From Nitrosovibrio sp. Nv17 (GTDB taxonomy: Bacteria > Pseudomonadota > Gammaproteobacteria > Burkholderiales > Nitrosomonadaceae): a stretch of 64,000 bases of DNA. The position numbers were made by a program, and so were the translations under genes. The notes under the pieces were generated by a model that made no database searches, had not been told where the DNA came from, and was given only the letters and a program-made list of their open reading frames with translations. The stretch covers positions 1 through 64,000 of the forward strand of contig NZ_FPIQ01000010.1 of NCBI RefSeq assembly GCF_900119085.1, in the 5' to 3' direction. Shown one piece after another: positions 9,627 through 17,170 of this stretch; within the stretch, counting starts at the first letter, position 1; the number at the start of each line of letters is the position of its first letter.

Positions 9627-10946
9627 ATGAGCAGAATATTCATGTTGATCATGGTGATGGCTCTTGGTGGCTGTATCATTCCCTATGCCAAGCCCCGGAT
9701 CATTCCTTCGGATTCCCAAGTGAAAGGGATCAGCCATTTCGTGCAGTCTGATGGGAAGGAAATCGATATCATCTTGATTCATGGAATGTGTACGCACGAT
9801 AAGGAATGGGTCGCCAGCACTCGCGGCAGATTGCTTGAAATGTTCCAGAGCAGCGGACACGTCGTCAGGGAAAGAAATTCGGAGTCCTCCGGGGAGTTTT
9901 CAAGGACCAGGCTGTACTCTCAATCATTTGACATAGGAGTGGATGGGAAGATACTCAACGTTCATGCAATCGTCTGGTCGGCGGAGACTTTCGATCAGAA
10001 AAAATCCCTGTGCTACGATCGAGACAAAAAGAAATTGACTGACAGAGTCCCCTTTTGCAACGGTATTCGCCAGGACGGCTACACTAGAGCCCTTGTGAAC
10101 CGATATCTGAAGGATGGTCTCATCAACGACTGCCTCGTGGATGCCATTATCTACGCAGGAGAAACAGGAATTGAGATTCGCAGGCGGGTAGCGGAAGCAA
10201 TCGAATACATCGCGACTTATCGGGCGAGAGACGATAAAAGTTTATCGAAACAGCAGCAGCTTACAAAAAGTGAGGACGTGCCAATATTCGTCATTTCCGA
10301 GAGCCTGGGAAGCAAGGTGCTCTTCGATACGCTGCTGCAGATGCAGGCAAGCGGGAGTGGGGAATTGGGCGATTGTGCTAACGATCGCAGTACGATGCCT
10401 GAGAATAGTACGAACATTTCCGAGCAGATCTTTACCAGGATATTTCAGGTATATATGAGTGCCAACCAGATACCCCTGCTCTCGGCTGCCGTGCTTCCAA
10501 AGGGATGCATCAGGCAAGGGGATATAACGGAAGATTCTTCCAAAAAGGCCGTTGGCCAGGACCATACCACGGTGGATTCTCTGGATGTTCTGACACAAAG
10601 ACTTTACGGTAAAAGAGCGTCCCGGATAAAAACCATCATGCCGCAAGCTCCAGCTGTACCCGCGGTGGATGGTGTCATGAAAACCGTTGAACCATTGCCA
10701 TCGCTACCGGTAATTGTCTTTACCGATCCAAATGATCTGTTGTCCTATCCTCTTGGGGGCAGTACTCGTCATGAAGCTGGGGGAAAGGCGTATGATTTTA
10801 TTGATGTGCTTGTATCCAATGCGGTAACCTGGCTCGGGATTATCGAGTTTCCATGGAAAGCACATAGCAAGTATTTGAGTAATGAAAACATTCATAAGAT
10901 CATCGTATGCGGCATCCCAGAAACCGGAAATTGCTGGAGACCGTGA
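9627..10946 (+). CDS. Alpha/beta-hydrolase lipoprotein
   Basis: A protein of 439 residues. The lipobox is LGGC with Cys16. The alpha/beta-hydrolase fold is suggested by IILIHGMCTHD (oxyanion His52-Gly53) and the nucleophile elbow SESLG (Ser226), where Ser replaces the usual first Gly of GxSxG. FTDPNDLLSYP, about residue 370, and a following His probably supply the acid and base. This suggests a periplasmic esterase or lipase held to a membrane. A GAGGGGG ribosome site precedes ATG 9627. It is the last gene of the rightward arm; the 297 bases before it show no other gene, so it may have its own promoter. Confidence 0.75.
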   Translation: MSRIFMLIMVMALGGCIIPYAKPRIIPSDSQVKGISHFVQSDGKEIDIILIHGMCTHDKEWVASTRGRLLEMFQSSGHVVRERNSESSGEFSRTRLYSQSFDIGVDGKILNVHAIVWSAETFDQKKSLCYDRDKKKLTDRVPFCNGIRQDGYTRALVNRYLKDGLINDCLVDAIIYAGETGIEIRRRVAEAIEYIATYRARDDKSLSKQQQLTKSEDVPIFVISESLGSKVLFDTLLQMQASGSGELGDCANDRSTMPENSTNISEQIFTRIFQVYMSANQIPLLSAAVLPKGCIRQGDITEDSSKKAVGQDHTTVDSLDVLTQRLYGKRASRIKTIMPQAPAVPAVDGVMKTVEPLPSLPVIVFTDPNDLLSYPLGGSTRHEAGGKAYDFIDVLVSNAVTWLGIIEFPWKAHSKYLSNENIHKIIVCGIPETGNCWRP

Positions 10947-10988
10947 GGCACGGCACGGGGTGCATGCCAATTTATAAATCTTGAGAGT

Positions 10989-11366
10989 TTAGTGGGCCAA
11001 TAAAGCTTTTTCGACCTGTTGAATTCTTGTTCCGAGGTCTACAAATTTCTGGGTACTCACAATTTCATTGAGGTCAATTCCTGAAGATGATCTATAGGCT
11101 TCTGCGATGTCAGAGTCCTGTGAGTTAGCGGATGATTTGGTTTGTAACTCTACAATCAATTTTTTCAGCCTTTTGTTTTCTATTTCTAGCTCATTCTTGA
11201 TATCTTTAACTTGTACGATAGCCGATGACAAATTAATTTTTGCGTCAGCTATTTCTATCGATACGGTGGATGATTTATAAGCAATGACGATGATACCGAA
11301 AGTGGCGCTTACCATGCAGATACTGAGGGCATGCCAAAAGGTTATGGGTATATTTGAGGTGTCCAT
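10989..11366 (-). CDS. Small membrane-anchored coiled-coil protein
   Basis: A protein of 125 residues. One N-terminal membrane helix spans about residues 9-29 (FWHALSICMVSATFGIIVIAY). A Lys/Glu-rich heptad region from about 40 to 75 (VKDIKNELEIENKRLKKLI) should form a coiled coil, with a second short helix at the C-terminus. I recognise no family. It is the last gene of the leftward arm and ends 42 bases from the convergent hydrolase gene. AT-rich codon use matches the island. Confidence 0.65.
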   Translation of the reverse strand: MDTSNIPITFWHALSICMVSATFGIIVIAYKSSTVSIEIADAKINLSSAIVQVKDIKNELEIENKRLKKLIVELQTKSSANSQDSDIAEAYRSSSGIDLNEIVSTQKFVDLGTRIQQVEKALLAH

Positions 11367-11453
11367 TTCGTTCCTCCTTTAATGCATATCGGCGTCAATT
11401 CCTCGGTTTGTACGGTTTGCCGTACAAGGCTAATCAGTTGACAGCTTGCTGGA

Positions 11454-12044
11454 TTAGAGAGAAACCCTCCCTATAAGAGTAACCTTTTCGTCTCGCCATA
11501 TATCTTCCGGGCTGATGAATCCCCTGGGATTGTATGCAAACTCTTTGCCTGCGTAAGAGAAGCATTCGTAAACCAATTCGGAGCAGATGTACTCGCGGTC
11601 TCTTTCTTTCTTGCCTATTCCAAGAGTAATTCGTGCCAGGATCTTTGCGATTTCATCTTTGTCATAGGGTTGGGTCAACTCATCGATGCCGAACGTCGAG
11701 ATACCTGCAACAATACCGGAAGTCACCCCTTCACAGCGAGCTATCACAATACGCCCTTTATACGGTTTTTTATCTTCATAGTCCTCGACGTATTTGGATA
11801 GGGGAGCAAAGCGAACACCCATATCTTCAACACTTTCCAATAACAATATCCTGTCAAGCGAATCAAGTCGTAATACAATTCCCACATGGCTCCAAGGGCT
11901 TTCTGTAACCTTCTGAATGGCCTTGGACACAAGATAATCTCCGGATGCGAAAAGGAGATCTCCAGACTTCAGTGTTTTCCGGAGTTCTGGATATGGGACA
12001 GCAGAAAGCTTCTTGATATCTTTGCTTTCCAGATGCATTGCCAT
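11454..12044 (-). CDS. YiiX-like permuted NlpC/P60 cysteine hydrolase (peptidase C92)
   Basis: A protein of 196 residues with the features of the YiiX/YebB group: SGDLLFASG near the start, the catalytic-type His53 in SPWSHVGIVLRLD, Glu70 in LLLES, YDKDEIAKI (127-135) and Cys154 in REYICSELVYE. The His precedes the Cys, as in circularly permuted papain-like enzymes that act as amidases or acyl-transferases. No signal peptide is obvious. It is the intact paralogue of the broken gene at 3632-4267, on the opposite arm of the island. Substrate unknown; a lipid or cell-wall amide is possible. Confidence 0.8.
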   Translation of the reverse strand: MAMHLESKDIKKLSAVPYPELRKTLKSGDLLFASGDYLVSKAIQKVTESPWSHVGIVLRLDSLDRILLLESVEDMGVRFAPLSKYVEDYEDKKPYKGRIVIARCEGVTSGIVAGISTFGIDELTQPYDKDEIAKILARITLGIGKKERDREYICSELVYECFSYAGKEFAYNPRGFISPEDIWRDEKVTLIGRVSL

Positions 12045-12104
12045 TTCAATGCCCTCAGATGACGATAAGATGCAAAATATTGTATTTTTATGGATACGTT
12101 TCGG

Positions 12105-12425
12105 TTAGTGCACTTCCTCCACTTTGATCGTCGCAATCGATATTCCGTCGTAAAAGATCTCAACATCTGTGTACTTAGGATTATGCGGAGCGAGTATCTT
12201 GTCGTAATGACATTGGATCCAGGTCACAATCTGAGGCCACATGCCTGGTCGTTGGATGAGATGAAGGTCAAGTAAGAGGATGCTTGGGTTGATTCCTTGT
12301 GGCTCTTTCACGCATAGCTCTCCCTGAGTTCCAGGGTTTCCAACGAGAATTTCACCAATTACATGAAAGCCATCCGGTTTGGGTGGCATCAGATCAATCC
12401 ATGCATACCAATTCTTGGTTTCCAT
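12105..12425 (-). CDS. Hypothetical protein between tyrosinase and YiiX-like genes
   Basis: A protein of 106 residues with no signal peptide, membrane segment or recognised motif. The sequence looks real: Trp-rich start (NWYAWIDLMPPKPDGFHVIGE), mixed alpha/beta character and a plausible ribosome site. It lies 89 bases downstream of the tyrosinase gene and 60 bases upstream of the YiiX-like gene on the same strand, so co-transcription is likely. It does not resemble the MelC1 copper chaperone that accompanies Streptomyces tyrosinase. Confidence 0.6.
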   Translation of the reverse strand: METKNWYAWIDLMPPKPDGFHVIGEILVGNPGTQGELCVKEPQGINPSILLLDLHLIQRPGMWPQIVTWIQCHYDKILAPHNPKYTDVEIFYDGISIATIKVEEVH

Positions 12426-12514
12426 AGCACATCTCCTTATTCCGCAAGTGGGTTACTCGAAATGCTCTGCCTGTACTCGCATTCACGTGCAGAGCGGTTT
12501 CCTGGAAATCATGT

Positions 12515-13678
12515 TCACGGGACTATACGAAGATCGAGAGCCCCGATGGGCAGCGATGTTGCTTCAACGATGTCACCGGATTTGTTAATTGCGTTCAGAC
12601 GTATTTCAACTGGCCGACCCCGGAGTCCCAAGCTATCTACGGCTTCCGTTATATCGATGTGCTGGGTAGCCTTCCGACTGTGATGGTGCCCATGATGGGC
12701 GCTATGTAGGCCCTCTGCGCCAAAAATTCCAAAGGATCCACCGAATGCCTCACGATCAGCTGTTGACGGATCACGAACAAACAGGTCAACCATGAATGAC
12801 GTGCCCTCCCGGTCCACGTCATGTATCTCTACGACTATCCGTGGTTTACGGTCGTGAATGGTGTCTACCCGCGCGTTGAAAAGCACGCTTCCCTCAGCGC
12901 CGATGCGGGTGGGTAGGGGGCAGGAGAATTCATCTAAGCCCTCATACGTATAGTCAAGACGCGGAGACGACAGATCGAGCGTATCAGCGATTGTCCAATC
13001 AGAAAAGCCTGGGAGCGGCTGGGACAGAAGCTCCATAGGTAAAGTACGCGTGGGATTGCACTTCTGCCAGATCGCCCACTGCCGATCCACTGTTGCGTGA
13101 TGCGACCAGAAGATCGGATCATAGGCTGCCCGCGATACAGTTGACATATCGCCTTGGGGGCCACCTATCCAAACATGGACGCTGTTATGTGGTCCTTCCA
13201 ACCGGTTGTTGAAGTCGAGATAGCTATCACTGTTGTCCATGGCGAGAAGAACTGATGATGCATAACTGCGAAGTCGATGCGGATGGTGCGGTGGGGTGCG
13301 GCGGGTCTGTCGGCTGCGGTCCTCAATAGGCCCCGACGCTAAAGGATTTGACTGTATCTCGTTGTCGATGAACGTGGGATCGGTGTGAGCAGGTGCCATT
13401 CCTTGGGCGATTGAAGCGATTGACGTCCAATCCCAAAATGGGAGCGTAACATTTGGGTCGATTGACTGCAGTTCACTTTCGAACATACGGATATAGGCCC
13501 TATGCCAAGGCAGAAAAAAAGGAGTTCCATGAGGGCAATGGCGGCGTGGCATCCCATGAAAGCCTGCGAGGTCGATAAAACTGGGAGCTTCCTCTCTTCG
13601 TTGAAGCTCAGCCATAGATCTTCTAAGGGCAAGCAGCTGATCCGCCGTAAGGGATCGAATTTCCTTTCTTATATGCAT
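12515..13678 (-). CDS. Tyrosinase-family type 3 copper protein
   Basis: A protein of 387 residues. CuA ligands are His41 (GFHGMP), His50 and His59 (HCPHGTPFFLPWHRAY). CuB ligands are His164 and His168 (GPHNSVHVWIGG) and one of His193/194 (DPIFWSHHATVDRQWAIWQ). The FWDWTS motif is also present. Together these predict a monophenol or diphenol oxidase. Residues after about 260 form a beta-rich C-terminal domain with a His-rich loop (HSAHHGHHHSRK) that might bind copper or close the active site. No signal peptide. First gene of the leftward island arm. A phenol oxidase next to lipid-type hydrolases is unusual. Confidence 0.9.
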   Translation of the reverse strand: MHIRKEIRSLTADQLLALRRSMAELQRREEAPSFIDLAGFHGMPRRHCPHGTPFFLPWHRAYIRMFESELQSIDPNVTLPFWDWTSIASIAQGMAPAHTDPTFIDNEIQSNPLASGPIEDRSRQTRRTPPHHPHRLRSYASSVLLAMDNSDSYLDFNNRLEGPHNSVHVWIGGPQGDMSTVSRAAYDPIFWSHHATVDRQWAIWQKCNPTRTLPMELLSQPLPGFSDWTIADTLDLSSPRLDYTYEGLDEFSCPLPTRIGAEGSVLFNARVDTIHDRKPRIVVEIHDVDREGTSFMVDLFVRDPSTADREAFGGSFGIFGAEGLHSAHHGHHHSRKATQHIDITEAVDSLGLRGRPVEIRLNAINKSGDIVEATSLPIGALDLRIVP

Positions 13679-13890
13679 CAGTCAGTTTTCCCTGGTCCAA
13701 AAGACCTAAAATGAGTCCGCGTCCCCGTGGGCCGATGTTCTTGATGGATGAATTGGCCCCTGTGTCATGTGTGTATCGTATACTCCTCAACCTGAAGAAA
13801 AGATGAGCTATCGGGTAACTGGACCTTAGTTCTCACCGTTTTACCCAGGATGATTGAAGCCCCCAAAATCTACATTAACCTTAACCATTT

Positions 13891-13911
13891 TGTCATCACC
13901 CGTTCGGGTGA
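13891..13911. repeat. 21-bp palindromic element, right copy
   Basis: Contains TCACCCGTTCGGGTGA, a perfect palindrome with a TT centre (8-base arms when the flanking A and T are counted). Read on the minus strand it matches 3453-3473 at 20 of 21 positions. The two copies point toward each other across the 10.4-kb island. No T-run follows, which argues against a terminator. Confidence 0.6.
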
Positions 13912-13944
13912 TAAGAATGGAGGCAGGAAGGGGCGGGGAGCTTG

Positions 13945-13981
13945 ATGCTTGCATGAATGACTGCATTCATCTATGCTTGCA
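13945..13981 (+). promoter_or_regulatory. Probable operator region of the FitAB-like module
   Basis: A perfect inverted repeat, ATGAATG (13953-13959) and CATTCAT (13964-13970), is flanked by two direct copies of ATGCTTGCA (13945-13953 and 13973-13981). It lies 32-68 bases before the antitoxin start. Paired inverted repeats at this position are typical binding sites of FitA/VapB-type ribbon-helix-helix antitoxins. I could not place -35 and -10 boxes with confidence. Confidence 0.55.
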
Positions 13982-14012
13982 GTCATCGAAGGCGGATGAG
14001 AGGTGTTGAATC

Positions 14013-14267
14013 ATGGCAATCTTGACTGTAAGGAATGTGCCCGATGACGTGCATCGGGCCTTGCGCGTGCGTGCGGCCCAGCACGGCCGCAGCACGGAGG
14101 CGGAGGTGCGGGAGATTCTGGCGGCCGTGGTCAAGCCGGAGAAGCGCGTGCGTGTGGGCGAAGCTCTGGTAGCCATCGGCCGCAAGATCGGGCTGGCCAA
14201 TGAGGATTTCGCCGTCTTCGAGAATGTGCGTGACAAGACGCCCACCAAGCCGCTGAGTCTTGATTGA
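14013..14267 (+). CDS. FitA-like ribbon-helix-helix antitoxin
   Basis: A protein of 84 residues. The N-terminus AILTVRNVPDDVHRALRVRA is the ribbon-helix-helix signature of FitA/StbC-type antitoxins, followed by GRSTEAEVREIL. The C-terminal half should wrap around the toxin. The stop codon directly abuts the toxin ATG at 14268. A repeat-rich operator candidate lies upstream. Two-gene organisation and sequence both support a type II antitoxin. Confidence 0.9.
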   Translation: MAILTVRNVPDDVHRALRVRAAQHGRSTEAEVREILAAVVKPEKRVRVGEALVAIGRKIGLANEDFAVFENVRDKTPTKPLSLD

Positions 14268-14687
14268 ATGATCGTCCTGGATACCAACGTCGTTTCCGAG
14301 GCGATGAAGCCGGAGCCAGATGTGGCCGTGAGGGCCTGGCTGAACGACCAAGCGGCGGAAACCTTGTATCTGTCGAGCGTCACGTTGGCCGAATTGCTGT
14401 TTGGCATCCGGGCGCTACCGGCGGGCAAGCACAAGAACATGCTCGACCGTGCCCTGACCGAGCTGCTGGAACTGTTCAAGGATCGGGTGCTTCCGTTCGA
14501 CACGGATGCAGCGCGCCACTATGCTGACCTGGCCGTGATGGCCAGGAACGTCGGGCGTGGCTTTCCGACGCCAGACGGTTACATCGCGGCCGTTGCGGCA
14601 TCGCGGGGCTTCATCGTGGCATCTCGCGACACATCGCCCTATGAAGCCGCCGGTGTGACTGTCATCAACCCTTGGAAGGACGCATAG
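14268..14687 (+). CDS. FitB-like PIN-domain toxin
   Basis: A protein of 139 residues, normal for FitB/VapC toxins. Acidic active-site residues are visible: Asp5 (IVLDTNVVSE), Glu42 (LAELLFGI), Asp103 (TPDGYIAAVA) and Asp121 (ASRDTSPYE). It ends with the usual TVINPW. The predicted activity is metal-dependent RNA cleavage, blocked by the antitoxin encoded just upstream. All residues needed for activity are present, so the module is probably functional. Confidence 0.92.
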   Translation: MIVLDTNVVSEAMKPEPDVAVRAWLNDQAAETLYLSSVTLAELLFGIRALPAGKHKNMLDRALTELLELFKDRVLPFDTDAARHYADLAVMARNVGRGFPTPDGYIAAVAASRGFIVASRDTSPYEAAGVTVINPWKDA

Positions 14688-14832
14688 GACAGGGCCAGCA
14701 ATCTTGCGTTCAAGCGCGACGTCATCCAGCTCTGGGGGTCGGCTCATATCCGGGGCAATTCAGAAGGTGGTTGTGCGAATTCGCCGGGCACAGCACAGGA
14801 TAGTTATCCCGTTCATGCGTGGCCCCCCATTG

Positions 14833-15153
14833 TCATGTGGCAACAGTAATACGGGCTGCGTGCGAACGTCGTGCGGGACGCACGACAATTTCGACCTGCT
14901 GGTCAAGCGAAACCAAGGCCTGCATCAGACGCTCAAGCGAAATATTCTGGAGCTTGTAGCGTCGCACCTGGGACACTTTTGGCTGCGTCATGCCAGTGAT
15001 GCGGGCGGCCTCGGTCTGGCTGAGGCCGCGTTTGTCGATCAACGCGTTCAACTTGACTGCTAAGACAGCTTTTGCCGACAGCTCTTCCGCATCATCGAAT
15101 CCGAGGTCTACCAGGACGTTGTCAGTACCCTGAGGATGGCTTTTACGCGTCAT
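14833..15153 (-). CDS. XRE-family antitoxin (HigA-like)
   Basis: A protein of 106 residues. The helix-turn-helix spans about residues 35-75 (LNALIDKRGLSQTEAARITG, MTQPKVSQVR) and resembles the XRE-type antitoxins that accompany phage Gp49-like toxins. It follows the toxin gene with a 4-base overlap, so the order is toxin first, as in HigBA. It should bind both the toxin and the promoter near 15518-15544. Confidence 0.88.
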   Translation of the reverse strand: MTRKSHPQGTDNVLVDLGFDDAEELSAKAVLAVKLNALIDKRGLSQTEAARITGMTQPKVSQVRRYKLQNISLERLMQALVSLDQQVEIVVRPARRSHAARITVAT

Positions 15154-15515
15154 CTCGATCTCCCGCTCGCTCCATAACGGGCGAGCACTGTCTTCAACCG
15201 CTTCTCGATCAACTCCACATCCGGCTGCGGTGTGGCGATGCCAGACCTGGATTTCTTCTGAAACGCATGCAGGACATGCACCGCATCGCCGACGCGCACG
15301 GTATAGACCGCACGAAAGGTGTCGCCCCTGTGATCCTCCACCAGCTCATAAACCCCGGAGCCGAGACCTTTCCAGGGTTTCGCCGAGTCGGGTGTGCGGC
15401 CCAACTGCACGACGAACAGCGCGACGCCCATATCCTTCTGGACAGAAACGGGGAACTCCTTGAAATCCTTTTTCGACGAACTTTCCCAGTAAAGGAGCTT
15501 GCGTTTCTCAGACAT
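15150..15515 (-). CDS. RelE/HigB-type toxin (phage Gp49-like)
   Basis: A protein of 121 residues. The motif WESSSKKDFKEFP near the start, GSGVYELVEDHRGDTFRAVYTV in the middle and VHVLHAFQKKS identify the Gp49-like branch of the RelE superfamily, which usually cleaves mRNA on the ribosome. ATG 15515 is the only plausible start. Curiously, a good TATAAT box ends only two bases before it, so either an upstream promoter is used or translation starts in an unusual way. Confidence 0.88.
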   Translation of the reverse strand: MSEKRKLLYWESSSKKDFKEFPVSVQKDMGVALFVVQLGRTPDSAKPWKGLGSGVYELVEDHRGDTFRAVYTVRVGDAVHVLHAFQKKSRSGIATPQPDVELIEKRLKTVLARYGASGRSR

Positions 15516-15517
15516 GG

Positions 15518-15544
15518 ATTATACCCGTTCGGATATGAAGTACA
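15518..15544 (-). promoter_or_regulatory. Promoter-operator of the HigBA-like module
   Basis: On the minus strand TTGTAC (15544-15539), a 16-base spacer and TATAAT (15523-15518) form a good sigma70 promoter. The spacer contains the partial palindrome TATCCGAACGGGTA, whose CCGAACGG core also occurs in the island boundary elements at 3453 and 13891. The site would suit autorepression by the antitoxin. The -10 box is very close to the annotated toxin start, which leaves the true transcription start open. Confidence 0.5.
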
Positions 15545-15767
15545 AGAGCCGGATTGCCGCCACAGCATCGCGGCAATCCGGCCCGCACCGGCCGAGATTG
15601 GCTGTGTCGGCAATGGTCATTTTAGCTTCTGTGGTAGGGATAATTCTTACTAAATATATGGCTGTGTCAGATCTGGGAGATCATTACTTCGGCGATGACA
15701 GCTATTTTGACTGGTGGATAGTTTCAATATAAGCTGGGCTTATTGTCTAGATTATTCAGGAAAAGAG

Positions 15768-16019
15768 ATGCGTGAAGTCGGTGCCTTCGAAGCCAAGAAT
15801 AAGCTTGGTACCTTGCTCGACTGGGTCGAGAAAGGTGAAGAAGTTATCATCACACGGCACGGCAAAGCGGTAGCCCGGCTGATTCCCAATACTGCTGCCC
15901 ATGATGCCAACAAGGTGGTGGCTGCCGCCAAGCGCATCCGTTCCCGGGCTGAAGCGCTCAAAAGCGGTGTATTTGATTGGCGCGAGTGGAAAGGCTATCG
16001 TGATGAAGGCCGTGCGTGA
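15768..16019 (+). CDS. Phd/YefM-family antitoxin (partner toxin decayed)
   Basis: A protein of 83 residues. MREVGAFEAKNKLGTLLDWVE, followed by VIITRHGKAVARLIP, is a classic Phd/YefM N-terminus. The C-terminal tail with FDWREWKGYRDEGR should bind a PIN toxin. I chose ATG 15768, preceded by AGGAAAAGAG, over an upstream start at 15714 that lacks family similarity. The downstream toxin gene overlaps its stop but is broken, so this antitoxin may be an orphan. Confidence 0.85.
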   Translation: MREVGAFEAKNKLGTLLDWVEKGEEVIITRHGKAVARLIPNTAAHDANKVVAAAKRIRSRAEALKSGVFDWREWKGYRDEGRA

Positions 16020-16429
16020 CTCTGGTGCTGGACAGTTCGTCACATCATCCTGGCTCTATAGTGACGAGCTGAATCCTGCCACGCAACAGGTTTTCAATCG
16101 CGTCGTGACCGACGGCGCATGGGTGCCTTCGCTCTGACGACTTGAAGTCGCCAATAGTCTGCAAGGAGCCGTCAGACGGCGGCGCATCAGCCCGGAATTT
16201 CGTGACGCCGTCCTCATTGATCTTGCGCTGCTCGATATCACCATCGATCCGGATACCGATACCTTTGCCTGGTCAGCGACGCTGCGTCTGGCCGAACGCT
16301 GTGGGCTCACCCCCCTACGATGCCGCTTATCTGGAATTGGCCCAGCGTCTTGAGCTTCCCCTGGCCACGCTCGATCAGGAATTGCGCACAGCCGCAAGCA
16401 AGCTTGGTCTCTCCCTGTTGGAATGCTGA
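16016..16429 (+). pseudogene. Decayed PIN-domain toxin
   Basis: It begins at GTG 16016, overlapping the antitoxin stop, with VTLVLDSS. Three lesions follow: an apparent one-base deletion near 16036-16040, after which the frame resumes as VTSSWLYSDELNPATQQ; a TGA at about 16137-16139 where WVPSL[W]RLEVANSLQG expects Trp; and an extra C in the run at about 16310-16316, after which YDAAYLELAQRL and ATLDQELRTAA continue to the stop. Corrected, it would be a VapC-like protein of about 137 residues. The acidic PIN positions (LDSS, LEVANS, YDAAY, LDQEL) are still readable. Confidence 0.8.
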
Positions 16430-16615
16430 TAGATGAACAATGATTTCGTTACTCCTTCCAATCAATGTTCTGACTGGAGAAGATTTCGGCGTCAGTACAG
16501 TGAAGGTCGATTTCGAAAAATAGCGTTGTCATGTACGATCCAGGCAAGGTTCAGCCGGAGACCTTTACCCCGCCGACTCATCCGGCTACCGCGTTTGCGG
16601 ATTTAAATGTGGGTA

Positions 16616-17170
16616 CTAGAGGCAGGGGAGAATCTGCCCCAGGTGGGTAACGACCGTCTGCGCCCCTGATTCGGGCCGATCTCCTTCGGGCCGATACAGT
16701 ATATTCCTGCCTACGCCCGCGGCAATACCCGCCTCGATGTCCGAGGGCTTGTCGCCCACCAGGATCGACCTGTTCAAATCGACGCCGAATTCCCTGGCAG
16801 CGAGCAGGATCATTCCGGGAGCGGGTTTCCTGAAATGGGATTGCCTCCTGTATTTGCCCACTGCGTGTTCGGGGTGGGTTGGGCAGTAGTATACCTGATC
16901 GATTTCGGCGTTCTCATGTTTGAAAATTCCGCGCATCCAGTCGGTCAGATTGGCAAAGTCCTGCTCCGTATAGTAGCCACGGCCGATGCCGGCCTGGTTG
17001 GTGATGACGAAAATGAGGTAGTTCAACCGTTTGGCATGCCGGCACAGATCGAAGATGCCATCGGTGAATTCCATGTCCTCGGGCTTGTGGACGTAGGCCC
17101 GGTCGACATTGATGACCCCATCGCGATCCAGGAAGAGGGCCGGGCGTTCCATCGAGGAAGGATCGATCAC
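16616..17170 (-). CDS. gmhB: D-glycero-D-manno-heptose 1,7-bisphosphate 7-phosphatase
   Basis: A 184-residue HAD phosphatase. The nucleophile motif is LFLDRDGVIN, motif II is VITNQAGIGRG and the acidic motif is VGDKPSDIEAG. GmhB dephosphorylates heptose 1,7-bisphosphate. The zinc loop is altered: CPTHPEH is present but the later Cys-x-Cys pair found in many GmhB proteins is missing (SHFRKP instead). The start is GTG 17170, overlapping the hddC stop by four bases. It is the last gene of the polysaccharide operon and completes the GDP-heptose pathway with its neighbours. A related sugar or histidinol phosphatase is possible but less likely in this context. Confidence 0.8.
   Translation of the reverse strand: MIDPSSMERPALFLDRDGVINVDRAYVHKPEDMEFTDGIFDLCRHAKRLNYLIFVITNQAGIGRGYYTEQDFANLTDWMRGIFKHENAEIDQVYYCPTHPEHAVGKYRRQSHFRKPAPGMILLAAREFGVDLNRSILVGDKPSDIEAGIAAGVGRNILYRPEGDRPESGAQTVVTHLGQILPCL

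Larger units (their letters stand above)
13679..14012. other. Intergenic region at the right island boundary
   Basis: A stretch of 334 bases between the leftward tyrosinase and the rightward FitAB-like module. It contains the right copy of the 21-base palindromic element (13891-13911) and the repeat-rich control region of the toxin-antitoxin pair (13945-13981). GC content rises again on its right side. I see no gene in it. Confidence 0.6.

Noticed and set aside
3453-13911. The two palindromes as intrinsic terminators
   Set aside because: Neither is followed by a T-run, and the left copy lies upstream of genes on both sides.
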